DNA of 64,000 nucleotides from Arcuatula senhousia (GCA_963971305.1 OZ020305.1:3133001-3197000); one strand, 5' to 3'. Counted from the stretch's first letter, positions 23,037 to 34,541 are shown. The notes: generated by a model not told the origin, from the sequence alone. Numbers and translations: made by a program.

Positions 23037-23300
23037 GGTTTTGTTTTGTCTTCCTTTACCGGATTTAACACGCTGAATGGACTATTGGCAATGCGATGGG
23101 TGTGCTATAGCAAGCAGGAACTGCTTACTCTTCCGGAGCACCTGAGTTCACTCTTGTTTCGACTGGAGTTCGCGTTGTTGATTGATATTCAGTTATTTTG
23201 TGTTTCCATGTTTTACATGTTGTCTGTTTTTGTCCCGTTCTTGTTGGTGTTTACTGGTTTTGTCTATTGTTATATTAAAGTTACTGTCGGAAACAGCAAA
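23037..23300 (-). repeat. Retroelement 3' repeat (inverse of AAAGTCCGAAAGG family)
   Basis: Directly after the reverse-transcriptase stop, CCTTTACCGGATTTAACACG, a TTCCGGAGCACCTGAGTTCA segment and TTTTGTCCCGTTCTTGTTGG are the reverse complement of the dispersed family seen in + orientation elsewhere. Its position links that family to the retroelement's 3' region. The 116-codon + frame and 71-codon minus frame are repeat-derived. Confidence 0.7.
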
Positions 23301-24209
23301 GCCACTACCCCGAACACTTATCAAATGATGCAAAGACATTTCATTGATGTAAAAACCTTTTGCTATGAAGTGCCAGGAAGCACATCGATGGTATGAGATA
23401 TAAACCACATTTTACGTCTTAAAAGTTTACAGAAATTTATAAACATTAGAGCAAAACTATCAAATTTCAAGTTCGAATTGTATTTACTAGTATGGCTGTT
23501 CTTGTTCTTTAACATGTAGAATTTAACATATACATGGCCACAGGATAACATGACTCTGACTGTTATGTAAGGACACCAAAACTTACCCTTCAATAACCAC
23601 TGTTTTGTTAAACACATGCTGTACATTTAAGACTAACTCAAAAGCATTTAAGATGTACCTCCTTAACGTAAATTTGATGTTAAAACAAAAGGCAAGGTAA
23701 CCAAAAAAAAAGATTATTTCTACTAATTGAATAGTTTATATTATATTTTTTAAATCTAAAATTGTACCATATATAACAATATCATATCACATTCTAGTAA
23801 ACTTACTATTGAAAACGGAAAGCTTAGGACAGGAAAACATGTGCGTCTTACATTTATGTTATTGGTGCCGAGATACAACAAACTTTTCCCCAACATTTAC
23901 ACGACTTAACGCTTTTGCAACATATGTCCTAAATGATTTCTGTAGTGACGGCTTTAATATTTCGATGCATTTCATTACCTCCATAAAAAGGTAGTTTTCA
24001 AACAATACACTTCTAGATTAGCCCCCCTTTTTTCGGCAATGTAATTATTGAAATAAAAAAACTACACCGATTTATATCAAACGGTTATTGTTTTATTGAT
24101 GGAGGAAAATACTTTCATTTAGTGACATTTCTTTAAAATGGGATGTAGCTTATTCGTATTAGAACTTACGAATACATATACTCAAATTTTGTAATTTGCA
24201 CATCAAATA
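23301..24209. other. Interior of the inverted-repeat element, no gene seen
   Basis: AT-rich DNA with frames of 61-87 codons that have no recognisable domain. No transposase motif was found. Confidence 0.4.
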
Positions 24210-25104
24210 TTTTATGAAAGGATATGGAAATAACAAAGTAAACAAGAAAAATAAGCAATTATATATTGTACATATATTCAATTATACTATATTTTTACAT
24301 GTTTGAACCGTTTTGTGCAAATCATTTGGTATCAGAGAACAAAACATTGTCTTAGTAAGTATTTCAGAAGCATGTACAAAGACCCCCCTTTTACTAAAAA
24401 AGCATTGTGCAAATTTGGTTCTTGATGAGTATATCGATGTGTATTTGTATATTACCACACATTTGAAATAAAAACATATTTTTTATCGAAAAGATATCAT
24501 GTAACAGAATGTTAAATGCATCGTTTCTGTACAAAGGTTTTAGCTCAAATATTCATAGGAAGTATTGAGGCTCTATTATCTGTCCATTGGTGTAACTTCC
24601 TAAATAACCATCGACTGCTATGATACGAATACATATCAATGAACGATTTATGGTCATTGAAAGCAAAGTGAAACATACATTGCAAATATGACTACAGCGA
24701 CGAAAAAATGACAAAAATTAACCGAAAAAAGCCACGTATACAGAGTGTTTTAAAGAGCCCCGATATCGGTACCTCATCGATACTTATCGATAAGTATTAT
24801 ACGCTATAGTTTTATTTATATTATACTGATTACATAACACCTTACAGAATCATATTCCATCGCATTGTAAAAATTTGACAGCAATATGAATTCAATGCTT
24901 TCAAAATGAGTTGTGTCTGTCAAAATGGGTGCATTTAAAATGGCGCATGTTATACCCTGTTTGGATACTTTTTGTACGGTATAACAAGGTAAATTTGAAA
25001 TTTTAGATGTTAAACTATACCAAACCACCACAAAACTTCTGTTCCCAGGGGTAGACATTCATTTCGAAAACTAGAGGCTTTTTTTCGATTTGGCTGATAG
25101 ACTA
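24210..25104 (-). repeat. Right arm of the 4.4-kb inverted repeat
   Basis: Reverse complement of 20662-21525. The arm differs by an extra stretch near 24215-24240 (CATATCC and TTTCATAAAATATT in reverse complement) and by point changes. The outer end reads TTTGGCTGATAGACTA, followed by CTA at 25105. Confidence 0.85.
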
Positions 25105-25865
25105 CTATGCCGAGCTAGCCTAGCTAGTCTTTGTAACTTATAAATGATACAGCTTTTAAATTTCTACTATGAAAGTACTTTTTAGTGAAGCACGAATTCT
25201 TGTGGGCTTCGTAGTCCAAGCAAACTGCAAATCTTCAATTTTTTGGATATATGGAATTTTGTTTTGAATTTTATAACGAATTTGTTTGAACCATGAATTC
25301 CCGAATCCACGAAAATAAATGCCCATAAATAATTGAAGTTCTTAACAGAACTTAATGAGTTCATCTCCTCTCATTTTAAAAAAATCGAACCGTGTAACCT
25401 TCTAATATTTCCCACTATATCATAGAGATAAAACAAAACCCTTTAATTAATGGCAATATTTACATGACGATATAACGCTTTTTTTCTGCTAAAGGAAATA
25501 TTGGCTGATTTATGTACTTATCACCAAGGAATATTGGTATGTGATGAGGAAGTGTCAGATTTGTCAAATAAAATATTCATTGGTCTTTGTTTTTGTACTT
25601 TATCACACATATAACATATATATTGAAATGTACTCTGTGATATGTATGTATGGACTTGATCAAACATCTAGCCAGAGTTGACTTAGTCGTACATGTAACT
25701 CCTGGCGTGTTATCAACCAGAGTTAACCTAGTCGTAAATTCTGGCCTGTTACATGTATGGTCTAAGGATGGTATGTCGTTGTTATCTGAAAAGCCGAGAG
25801 CTGGATCCCTTGTTGAAATGGCCATTCCATACATCTTAATTTATATTTTTGTATGTTACTATTTA
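25105..25865. other. Non-coding stretch with a short duplication
   Basis: Between 25670 and 25760 a segment is duplicated: AGAGTTGACTTAGTCGTACA then AGAGTTAACCTAGTCGTAAA, each followed by CTGGC and TGTTA. No domain was recognised in the 122-codon + or 85-codon minus frames. Confidence 0.45.
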
Positions 25866-26040
25866 AAGGTGGACCGATACCGTAAGTCCGAAGGCCATGA
25901 CAAAAGAAGTAAACATATAATCATAAAAAACAAAGCATGCAACAAACAAAACACACACCGCAACTACACCACAATCAACTTTAACGTGAACTCAAGTAGA
26001 AACGATAGTGAAATTTGAGGTGTGAAGAGTACACGAAAGC
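25866..26040 (+). repeat. Dispersed AAGTCCGAAGG-type repeat, copy 4
   Basis: TAAGTCCGAAGGCCATGACA, an A-rich run with AACACACACCGCAAC, and GTGAACTCAAGTAGAAACGA match the family in order and orientation. Confidence 0.65.
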
Positions 26041-26199
26041 AGTTCTTCTTGCTATAACACAACAGTCTGCATTTTTCTTTTCTAAGAAGCGGTTCTAGAT
26101 ACAATAAAGACCATTTATTTAGAATAAAACATAGTGATCGAAGTAGAAGGAGTAAATGTTGAGTGGAATGAAAGTTTAAAATTTAAGCAAAAAAGGCAA

Positions 26200-26760
26200 T
26201 AAAAATGTAAGGGGAGGCATGAAAAAAATATGTAGGGTAGGGTAACAATTGGCCTTACGTTCTAGGCCAAAACTAAAATATGCAGAGTGTCATACGAAAA
26301 AAGAATACAAAGTCAATGGTAAACAGTAAAAAGATATTCTATAGATCAAAATAACTGGTTCCCATTATGAATCATGGCCACATAAAGTCTGATACCAAAT
26401 GTCAGCATTCGCAATTAAGTAATAATGATAGTAAGAGTATGACGGAGAAAAAACAAAAGTTTTAGACAAACAGGAAGTAGATATCCAATAGATCTAAAAA
26501 GGAATCCCACAGTGCATCATGTCCATATAAAGTTTGTTACAAAATATCAGCAACATGGTATAATGATTAATGACTGCAAAATTTCCGACAATAAATAATA
26601 TGTACATGTAAATAAAACTTTTTAACAAATATCAGCAACCTTTGAGTGATAGTAAATGAGTAAATGTTTGACGGAATTAAAGAACTCCGGATGGACACAG
26701 GTAAAACAGTATACCCCCTTCATCCAATTGATAAAAGCTAAGCTATATCTGCATAAGATT
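26200..26760. repeat. Dispersed repeat with internally repeated units
   Basis: Three diverged units share a motif like CATATAAAGTTTGTTACAAA and ATCAGCAAC, near 26380, 26525 and 26620. The block closes with ACTCCGGATGGACACAGGTA, which matches AACTACGGATGGACACAGAT near 2465. No coding content was recognised. Confidence 0.55.
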
Positions 26761-27384
26761 AATACTAAAAGTTTCAAACAATAAACTCAAGCAAACGCCA
26801 TCGTTTGTCAAACAGAAAAATGAAAGTTACGGTAATGGATTAGTTATTCTCGTCTTCCGGACCTTGCTTGTAAGCCATTTTATACATTGTCTGGTTAATT
26901 TTTAAGTTGTGAAACTTTTCATATTAAATGCAAATTGCCCCCCAAAAAATCGCGTTTACCAAACCAATAAATTTATTCACGACCAAACATCATTATAACT
27001 AGATCATAAATTATGGTTTTGATTGACTTCCTTATTAAGCTTATTATCTTATTAATGTTTTCCTTGACAGCTTCGTCCCACGCAGCGTAGGACATATATC
27101 TCACACGTTTGTTGACAGGGCAAAGAAGTGCAGGGGATAGAAACGGATAATATACGACAAATCAATGTCACAATATCAACTTTGGTGGTGATTTATGATG
27201 AACAGACGAAAGGATTTATAGTATAAATAAACTATTAATGGTATAATGATATTGTCTACCAACAGGAGGGAAGACAAGAACATGTTTAAAAGTTTTGACC
27301 GTGCTACATCCAGTAGTCCTGACTTTATTTGACTTTTAAATCATAGCAATCCAAATATGAAGTAGCTGCCGCCTAAGGGAGCAA

Positions 27385-27495
27385 CCATTTGATTCTTATA
27401 GGGGGGCTATGGATATTTTCTTCGTTCTGCCTTTTTTTCGGAAAATAACGAGCCTGCATTTTTTTGCGCGCTAGTGCGTGCCATTTTTTTATCTT
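27385..27495 (+). repeat. Dispersed repeat fragment
   Basis: GGGCTATGGATATTTTCTTC, a run of T before CGGAAAATAACGAG and GCATTTTTTTGCGCGC correspond to the reverse complement of about 40490-40605. Two inverted copies 13 kb apart show a dispersed family. Confidence 0.5.
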
Positions 27496-27539
27496 TAAAG
27501 CTACTATAATTTCAGCCAAAATTACTTACTTTTACTTTG

Positions 27540-28315
27540 GCCCTTCGCTCCTTCTGGTGCACAGGCCATCAAGGAAAGTACTCCAGCGCTGCTGGCTGAA
27601 TGATTCTACCTCTTCTAGTGCGTCTCCAGTTAGGCTTACTGGCTCGTTGTTGGTGGTATTAACTTTTAGGATCTTAGTCTTTCCTCTGTGTATGTTGAGT
27701 CCTATGGTAGCTGAGGTTCTGAGTAGTTCTGAGGACTTCTCCTGCATCTGTTGGTGATTGTGTGACAGGAGTGCTAAATCATACGCAAAATCCAAATCAT
27801 CCAGCTGGTTCCAGAGTATCCATTGTATTCTGTTTCTCTTTCCCCTTGTTATGGTCTTCATGATCCAGTCTATTGCAAGCAGAAACAAACCTGGTGAAAG
27901 CAAACACCCCTGTCTTACTCCGGTCTTGACTCAAAAGCCCTCTGTCAGTTGTCTTCCATGCACTACTCTGTTGGACATTCCTTTATATGAGTTTTTTATC
28001 AGGTTTACAAACTTTTGACGCACTCCGTAATTTTTTAGCAGTTTTCATAACATCTCCCTGTCCAGACTGTCAAAAGCCTTCTCGTAGTCTACAAAATTTA
28101 ATGTATAGTGGAGAGTTCCATTCTATGGACTGCTCTATAATGATGCAAAGTGTCGCTATCTGGTCAGTACATGATCTGTTCTCTCTGAAAACTGTCTGAT
28201 GGTCTCGCAGTTTCTCATCAACTGGTCATTTCAGTCGCTCCAAAATCACTCTGTTGAACACTTTTGCTGGAACAGACAGTAGCGTTATCCCTCTATAATT
28301 TGAGCATAGTCCAAG
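27540..28315 (-). pseudogene. LINE reverse transcriptase fragment, broken
   Basis: The minus-strand reading gives, N to C: CSNYRGITLLSVPAKVFNRV, LRDHQTVFRENRSCTDQIAT, YINFVDYEKAFDSLDR, MSNRVVHGRQLTEGF-stop, VKTGVRQGCLLSPGLFLLAI, DLDFAYDLALLSHN and GLNIHRGKTKILKVN. These are RT motifs of a non-LTR element (YRGI-LL, DYEKAFDSxDR, GVRQGCxLSP, FADD). An in-frame TGA separates the first part from the 123-codon C-terminal frame (27532-27903). A second in-frame stop lies in LERLK-stop-PVDEK. The FADD box reads FAYD, so the first catalytic Asp is lost. The fragment is 5'-truncated near 28315 and lacks an endonuclease. The clade (RTE/Ingi-like or related) is uncertain. Confidence 0.85.
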
Positions 28316-28765
28316 TAAGTGCTGTTACTGCTACAAATTGTTTACTGCATGTCAATGAATTATCATAAACAAAATGGCATTGTTCTGTGTAAGAAAAAAC
28401 TATTTGTCATTTTACGGCTATACTCATTAACGAGTTAAAAACACAGAATGAACTCATCAACGGACAATTTTGGCATAACAATCATTAAAAATTGCATTTT
28501 TTAATGTAAAAATGTACCTTTAATCTATTATGTTTAGTTAACATGGTGTGTTGATATTTTACAATTATAAACTATACAGACAATGATTATTTTTACTCAT
28601 TCATACATCCCCAACTTGATGAGAAGATGAACATGCCTACATTTAACTGTAAACGTTCCCCTCTAGGGTTTTCATCCTGACCACTCAAACAGTAGCATAA
28701 CGTTCAATGGTATACAGCAGAAGAGGAAGTCTGTGTCATCTCGAAGCTGCCCCTCTTACAAAAGT

Positions 28766-28835
28766 AAATGACAAACGTGATGACTTAATTTCCAGTCGTC
28801 GGCTTTGCCCTCTTATGTAACAAACTTTTGTCTGT
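28766..28835 (+). pseudogene. Short Penelope-like RT fragment
   Basis: AATGACAAACGTGATGACTT followed by CCAGTCGTCGGCTTTGCCCT aligns with 22736-22790 of the larger relic (the LYDKRDD segment). It is a 70-bp remnant with no open frame. Confidence 0.55.
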
Positions 28836-29400
28836 TTCGGCTAATGATATGTAGGAATCGTAATTGATTCGTTATTTCTGCTGTGGGAATATCATGCACT
28901 ATTTCTTTAATATGTGCATGGCGTCTTGACCAAAATAAGACCAATCAATGTATTGCCCTGCGTCGCACGGCAAAACGTTGAACCCTGTACGTTCTATGCC
29001 CAATATGGGAAGTAAATAGTTTTTGACACTTGCATCCTATGGTGGACTAACAAAGCATATTTGTCACATGCAACCCAATTTAAAGACTGACAATGATTAT
29101 TTATAAATATAAGAATATCAAAGAATTTTATATCTAACAAAAATAAATAAATATCATTTTACATAAACCTTAACTAATTTTGCAACGCCACGAGCAAATG
29201 CAACAAGCAAAAAGTTTTTACCCTTTCGTAACACATGCGTTTAATTATGTTACGATGACTTTTAGCTCCTTTTTGCTGTTTTTTTGGTGTGAATGATTTT
29301 ATGTTGTCTCTTTACTCTTGCTGTGTTTTTAATAATTGGTACGTGTTGTCTTTGCCTCATTTGACTTTAAACATATGTATTTATGTCTATAGAAATTCGA
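28836..29400. other. Non-coding stretch
   Basis: AT-rich DNA without recognisable exon or element ends. Confidence 0.4.
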
Positions 29401-29560
29401 ATCGCGCGATCGGGCGCTCGCGTCACTGATGACGCATTGAAGCACTGTCCTTGTGACAGGTCGAAACGGAACTGTTATACCGGGTATCTATCTCGTTAAC
29501 TGCGTGTCTTTAAGTAATAAGTAGGTGAGGCCTAAACTGCACGCCCTATTACATGTAGCT
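29400..29560. repeat. GC-rich segment with two hairpins
   Basis: GCGTCACTGATGACGC (29420-29435) has 6-bp arms and a CTGA loop. CTGTC/GACAG (29445-29459) forms a second hairpin. The GC-rich segment stands out from AT-rich surroundings and is probably part of a dispersed element. It contains CTGATGA and GAAAC but does not fold as a hammerhead ribozyme. Confidence 0.5.
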
Positions 29561-29689
29561 TTTATGGCTTGAATGCGCCCCAGACTAGCTGAGAACAGCT
29601 TTCTAAATAAACCAAGGTAAGGTACCTTTCCGATACCAAGCTTATTGGACGCACTGGATAAATCTTGGATCGAGATTTAGTACTTATTA

Positions 29690-29890
29690 ATAAAAAAATA
29701 ACATAGGGATAGAAAATAATGAGATGTGGAATAAGTGTACGCGACACAGCCCACAATCAAGCGGCAATTCAGAAAAAAACACAATGGACAACCGCCAGCA
29801 GCCTTCAACGAGGCCATTTGGCACTGCTCGCGGTTTTGCAATTGGCCCATGGTCTTAATAAAATGCATATAATTCAAATCCAGTCCTACC
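29690..29890 (+). repeat. Dispersed repeat with CAGCAGCCTTCAA segment
   Basis: GAGATGTGGAATAAGTGTAC, CAATGGACAACCGCCAGCAG and CACTGCTCGC occur here. The second and third segments recur at 48325-48380, the first at 17811 and, inverted, at 19493. This copy is the most complete in the window. No gene was recognised. Confidence 0.6.
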
Positions 29891-30732
29891 CGACAGTTTT
29901 TTTAATTTAAAGTTAAAAAATATCCAACAAAATGAAAACTATAATTCTTCAATATGACGTCACCGACAATATGAAATGTCAATTTTGTTAAATCACGAAG
30001 AATTACATTTTTCATTTTTCATCTGCTATTCTTTTCTTGTGTTTTTTTAAAGCAAAGGCACCCGACAGCGAATTCTATTAAAATGTATCTTACGAGCTGA
30101 ATAATCAGCCCAGTTAACACTCTTTTTTCTTATATCGACGTTCTTTATCTTGTTACGCATATGTCAAACGCTTTACTGTAAGTCATAAAAACACATTTTA
30201 TTCAGTTGTCTCCCTTGCTGATCACAGCGCCAGTCCTTGCCTCGATTCTATTCTCCCTTGTTTAAACCGTTTTGTTAGATGAATATCAAAACCTAAAGTA
30301 AATTTATCATTTTAATCAAAAGCAAATCATCATAAGCATTCACAAGTCTATTACATAGGATGAATTATGAGCTATTCTGATAGAGATCTTGAGCATAAAA
30401 TGTGAAACATATTTATTTTATATATATAATCGTTTATGATATGTAATTTTCAAAGGTTTTGTAGTGATATTGGTTATCAAAATACTTATTTAATGTCCTT
30501 ATGTCGCTGTCAGTCAGAGACATGAGACTCATAATTTCATTCATTTTACGAAGCTCATTAACTGCGGTAGTTATAGGGACTCACGCAATACTAATTGCTT
30601 TATGTACTTAAGAAATAAATGAGATGAGATCTGATGCCTTGGTAAAGATATTGAATGCACCAGCAGCAAAATTAACTGCGATATAAATATTGCTAAACCT
30701 TCTAATGCACTTATTGTAATGTACTACAGAAG
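29891..30732. other. Non-coding stretch
   Basis: AT-rich DNA. No exon, RNA gene or element ends were recognised. Confidence 0.4.
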
Positions 30733-31000
30733 CCAAACCCTTCAAACGTACTTGCAACATAGAGTAAAAAAAGAGGAAGCATGACCAAACCCTTCCAATG
30801 TACTTGCAACAAAGAGTAAAAGAAGAGGAAGCATGACCAAACCCTTCCAATGTACTTGCAACAAAGAGTAAAAGAAGAGGAAGCATGACCAAACCCTACC
30901 AATGTACTTGCAACATAGAATAAAAGAAGAGGAACCATGACCAAACCCTTCAAACGTACTTGCAACATAGAGTAAAAGAAGAGGAAGCATGGTCAAACCT
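30733..31000. repeat. 52-bp minisatellite, five to six copies
   Basis: AAGAGGAAGCATGACCAAAC recurs with period 52 at 30771, 30823, 30875, 30927 (variant GAACC) and 30979 (variant GGTC). Each is followed by a CCAATGTACTTGCAACA or CAAACGTACTTGCAACA segment. Since 52 is not a multiple of 3, the overlapping minus frames cycle through the unit and are artefacts. Confidence 0.92.
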
Positions 31001-31059
31001 TTCCAACTGCAAAAAGTGTACAGACAAACCAAGCCATGAACAAACCTATTACAAGAAAA

Positions 31060-31240
31060 AGAAGCAAAGATATAAATGGGACATTCGAACGTCCAAATTT
31101 CGAAAAGGCAAAGGCACAACCAGTCAACACAATAGAAAACCAGCAACGCGACCTCAAATTGTTATGAGAGTGACGTAAGGTGTATCCTGCATGTTACAAC
31201 ACGCCCGTTGCGTTTCTTAAAGTTTATTCAACATGTGAAA
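31060..31240 (+). repeat. Dispersed AAAGTCCGAAAGG-type repeat, copy 5
   Basis: GATATAAATGGGACATTCGA, TTTCGAAAAGGCAAAGGCAC and CAACGCGACCTCAAATTGTT follow the family order, ending with TGTTACAACACGCCCGTTGC. Confidence 0.7.
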
Positions 31241-31559
31241 TCCGATAAAGGAGAACCAAACCAAACCCCTGTGACATACTCATATGAGGGACAGTAATTC
31301 CGTATCTGTCTTTGAACACTTGGTGTACGTTTTAAATTGTTTTATAAAAGCACATGTTTTAGAGAGAAGATTTTAAATTTTACTTTAAGTATACCGTATA
31401 CCACTCTACAGCACTATTGTTGAACTTATTTTTATAGTAGGGTGTGAGCATTTGCGCCATATGTGTGCCATTTTTGTGAAATTGACTCGTTTTCATTCCA
31501 GAGTACAGAGCAGTATAGAAAAGAACAAGCTTTGCTTCTTTTCTTGGATTATATGCATA

Positions 31560-31960
31560 TCATTATATCCTCGCTTCGAAGAAGAGGGGGATATACTATT
31601 TTATCCTTATCGTCCATTTGTCCGTCTGTCCATAACATAATTTCAGGTGCAGTTTTCTCACCAACTATATTAGGTAGAGGTCTGCTATTTTATGTATAGC
31701 TTTATCCTACAATACCATATGATGTTTACAAATTTCATGCTCTTACATCATCTACTTCCCGTTAACCAAATACTTAAGTTTTGACACACGATGGACATAC
31801 ATGCAAATTCCTAAGCAACTGCATGGCATAGACATGATAGAGGTCTGATAAGTTGTATGCAGCTTTATCCTATATAGAACCATATACCGATTTTACGCTG
31901 CTAGCTCATCTACTTCCTGTTTACAGAATACTTAGGTTTCTACGCAAGGCATAGATCTGA
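31560..31960. repeat. Dispersed repeat of two diverged ~190-bp units
   Basis: Unit 1 contains TAGAGGTCTGCTATTTTATG, AGCTTTATCCTA and CATCTACTTCCCGTTAACC. Unit 2 contains TAGAGGTCTGATAAGTTGTA, AGCTTTATCCTA and CATCTACTTCCTGTTTAC. The spacing between matched landmarks is about 170-185 bp. Confidence 0.65.
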
Positions 31961-32214
31961 GAGCGGTGGTAACACTAGTGAGCACAAGCTAAAATGATTT
32001 TGTTTATCATATAATAGGCTTTTAATTTCCTTTATTTTGTTCGTGTAGGATGAGAAAGCTCATTAGTAATAGAATTCGTTCAGTAATAAAGCAATTGTAA
32101 CTAACCTACCGACAGGGTCGTTTTAACAGTTCAATACGACTTCCTATCCACCAAGTGCATACATTACATTCAGCAGATTTGTTTCATGAAAAAGCAGAGA
32201 GTTAAGAAAATTAT

Positions 32215-32475
32215 TAGGCATTCGCATGTCAAATGTCAAAAACGGCAAAGTTAAAACCAGTAAACAAGAACGACATGAACAACATGAAAACATACGAGAA
32301 CAACTGAATATAGCAAACAACAACTCGAGTCATAACGGGATTGATATCAGGTGCTTCGGATGGGAAGCAGTTCCTGTTTATTGCAACACACTTGTAGACC
32401 TACTTACGGCCAATCCGTGCGTCAAATCCGGTACAATAAAGCAGGGCAAAACAAAAATGACCATGTAACCAATCA
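32215..32475 (+). repeat. Dispersed AAAGTCC-type repeat, copy 6
   Basis: GCATTCGCATGTCAAATGTC, ACGGCAAAG, a GAACGACATGAACAAC run, AACTCGAGTCATAACGGGAT and TGCTTCGGATGGGAAGCAGT follow the family order through the TTGCAACACAC segment. The 80-codon frame is repeat-derived. Confidence 0.65.
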
Positions 32476-33079
32476 AAGTCATTTAAATTTTTACTAAAGG
32501 CACTGTTTACCTTTCTTTGCATTCTGCATGATAAATATCGATGTCGCTAATGTGGTCGTTATATAGATGCTTAATATTCTTTTAATTTGAATCGGTTTAA
32601 TGAATACATAAGCTTTGTCTGAGACTATGAATAGGAATGAATAAGAGCGTATTTGCATGGATAAATATATAACCGTCCAATGCCTGGAATCTTTGTTTAA
32701 GCTTGCTTTAGCTTATTAATGCGCACAACAATCATGTGGAAAGTCTCTCTCTGATTTTTCAGTGCAGTGTTCACGATTTGTTGTAGATTTATCAAATTTA
32801 TGCCGAGTCTATTTACTCTGTATTACAAGTGTGTTTGATTCTTGTCAAGTTGTGAAGTTTTTTATTGTCATTCAAAATTTAACATTTAACGATGGTTCCC
32901 AGTAGCCTGAATCGCTCAAACGACAGGATTTTAACGTCAACCATAGTTATTTTTATATATCACCTATTAGTATTCATTAGTTAAAATAAAACTGGATTGG
33001 TGCTTCAGAGAGGTAACTGGTTGAAAATATTTACAGACAGTCGACGGACGTCAATCGATGGCATTAGCTTTCACAAAGA

Positions 33080-33120
33080 AGCAGAGGTACCAATGGGGTA
33101 TCCGAATGTCAAAATAAGCC
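33080..33120 (+). repeat. Fragment of the AAAGTCC-type repeat, copy 7
   Basis: GAGGTACCAATGGGGTATCC and GAATGTCAAAAT match the 5' landmark of the family; the rest is absent. It follows a GTCGACGGACGTCAATCGAT segment that belongs to the family of 1-822. Confidence 0.5.
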
Positions 33121-33399
33121 TTCAAATCTGATGAGAAAAAAAGATATTTTAACACCAATTATAAAAAATGGTTCAAAAGATATTGTTTTCTTGACTCTTT
33201 TCTCTTGTTTTCATAAATAATCCTAAAAGTGCTGATGTCATAGTTATTTGCTCTGTAAAGAGTCTCTCAAACATTTATGCAAGCACCCACGGCGGAAAGT
33301 GTATTTCCAGAGGAGCCCAACACATATGAAACAAAACATTACAAATTAAAAGAAGACTGCTCCAAAGTGCCCGAATCGCTAACCTGGTCCCTATTGTTT

Positions 33400-33735
33400 C
33401 AGCACCAACCCTAAAAGGGATCCATTGACATTTATGACCCAATGAAGACTTTTTGTAGAATACATGTAATTGCATGGTAAGAGAGCAGAAGGCTTTTCTC
33501 TATCTGTGATATATTTAATGAGGGGGTCTTTAATTATATAGTACAAAACATTTGACCTACAAAGATCCATAATCATTAAAGGGTGTCATCTGACAATTAA
33601 GACCCATCGGAGCTGAAGGTTTAAGCAAGCAATAGTTTTTTCTCTATCTGCAAATCGACGACAGGCGACGACGACAGACGACAACAAACCCAAAGTGATG
33701 GAAAAATCTCATCTGGAACTACGTCAGCTAAAATG
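33400..33735. repeat. Second copy of the 1-822 repeat family
   Basis: AGCACCAACCCTAAAAGGGA, a CCCAATGAAGACTTTTTGTA segment, AGGGTGTCATCTGACAATTA and the run CGACGACGACAGACGACAAC followed by AAAGTGATGG match the order in 1-822. Confidence 0.65.
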
Positions 33736-33799
33736 TATAGAACGGTATCGTTTGATTTTAAACCATAACAATTCAATGCATTTTATTTAGACCTTAGGC

Positions 33800-34040
33800 T
33801 GATTGTCGTGCAGTGCCTACTGGCATCGTTGAAGACTGCTGGCGGTTTTCATTGTGTGTTTTTTTTTCTTTTTTTTTTCAATATTACCGCTTGCAATGTA
33901 TTCCACTATTCTCATTTTTTTCTACTTATCTGAACCAAGTCAGAACCATTGCGATCTTTGATTTCTCCTTGCTTTTTTCTTTTCTTTTAGATATATAAGA
34001 TTAATCATCCCAGTTCGGTTACCTTTTTCTATACAATTTG
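33800..34040 (+). repeat. Tail-repeat copy (family of 6085-6290)
   Basis: CTGGCATCGTTGAAGACTGC, CTGAACCAAGTCAGAACCAT, GATCTTTGATTT and ATTAATCATCCCAGTTCGGT follow the family order. It lies downstream of the LBX stop codon on the opposite strand. Confidence 0.55.
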
Positions 34041-34341
34041 TCATAGAATAAAGCAAACAATTTAATTTGTCTTTGTACTTGTCAATATGTATGAAATACA
34101 ACAAAGCTGAACACATTAAAGTATTGAAATAATATTTGCTCCCAATGACTTAATTAAAAACTTGCTGTTCAAAACCATGGAAAATCACTGTTTGAGCAAG
34201 TTCTGAAATCAGCATTATTTCTAATAATGAGAATAGCTGAAGCATAAAACGTATATGAATAGTCTAGTATTGGAGTCATTGGATTGGTTGAAGAATTCAA
34301 ATTATTGAGGCATATTATAGTGCTGTGTCTGTATTGGACAA

Positions 34342-34347
34342 TTTATT
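34342..34347 (-). promoter_or_regulatory. Candidate polyadenylation signal for LBX
   Basis: The minus strand reads AATAAA about 195 nt after the LBX stop codon. This is the nearest canonical hexamer recognised downstream. Use of the site is inference, since AATAAA is frequent in AT-rich DNA. Confidence 0.4.
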
Positions 34348-34541
34348 ACATGAACATGAAATTGCTGAAATGCATTTAAATTATTGAAACAGTGCTGGAT
34401 TTCATAAATTAAAAATATATGAATGGAAAGTATTATGCTTAAAATCGTGACTAAAACGTTACACAATCGGGGACTATAGAAAATCTCGAAATCATCTGAT
34501 AAATTCACAAATTAAAATTGTTAAGCAAAAATCGCTCTTCA

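Larger units (their letters stand above)
20662..25104. mobile_element. Probable long-TIR DNA element enclosing retroelement debris
   Basis: Inverted arms of about 0.87 kb bound a 2.7-kb interior. The termini TAGTCTATCAGCCAA and the inverse ending GATAGACTA are both flanked by CTA (20659-20661 and 25105-25107), a possible 3-bp target duplication. The interior carries a broken Penelope-like reverse transcriptase and its 3' repeat, which probably inserted later. No transposase was found. A 3-bp duplication fits several superfamilies, including PIF/Harbinger. Two separate copies in inverted orientation is the alternative. Confidence 0.6.

Noticed and set aside
23046..23396. 116-codon plus-strand frame after the reverse-transcriptase stop
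   Set aside because: It coincides with the dispersed 3' repeat, whose other copies lack this frame.
29427..29466. Possible hammerhead ribozyme (CTGATGA ... GAAAC), as known in some Penelope-like elements
   Set aside because: The bases after CTGATGA do not pair with those before GAAA, so stem II cannot form. CTGATGA is itself the loop and arm of a separate GCGTCA/TGACGC hairpin.
30608..31146. Overlapping minus-strand frames with GLVMLPLLLL-type hydrophobic repeats resembling membrane segments
   Set aside because: They follow the 52-bp minisatellite, whose period is not a multiple of 3.
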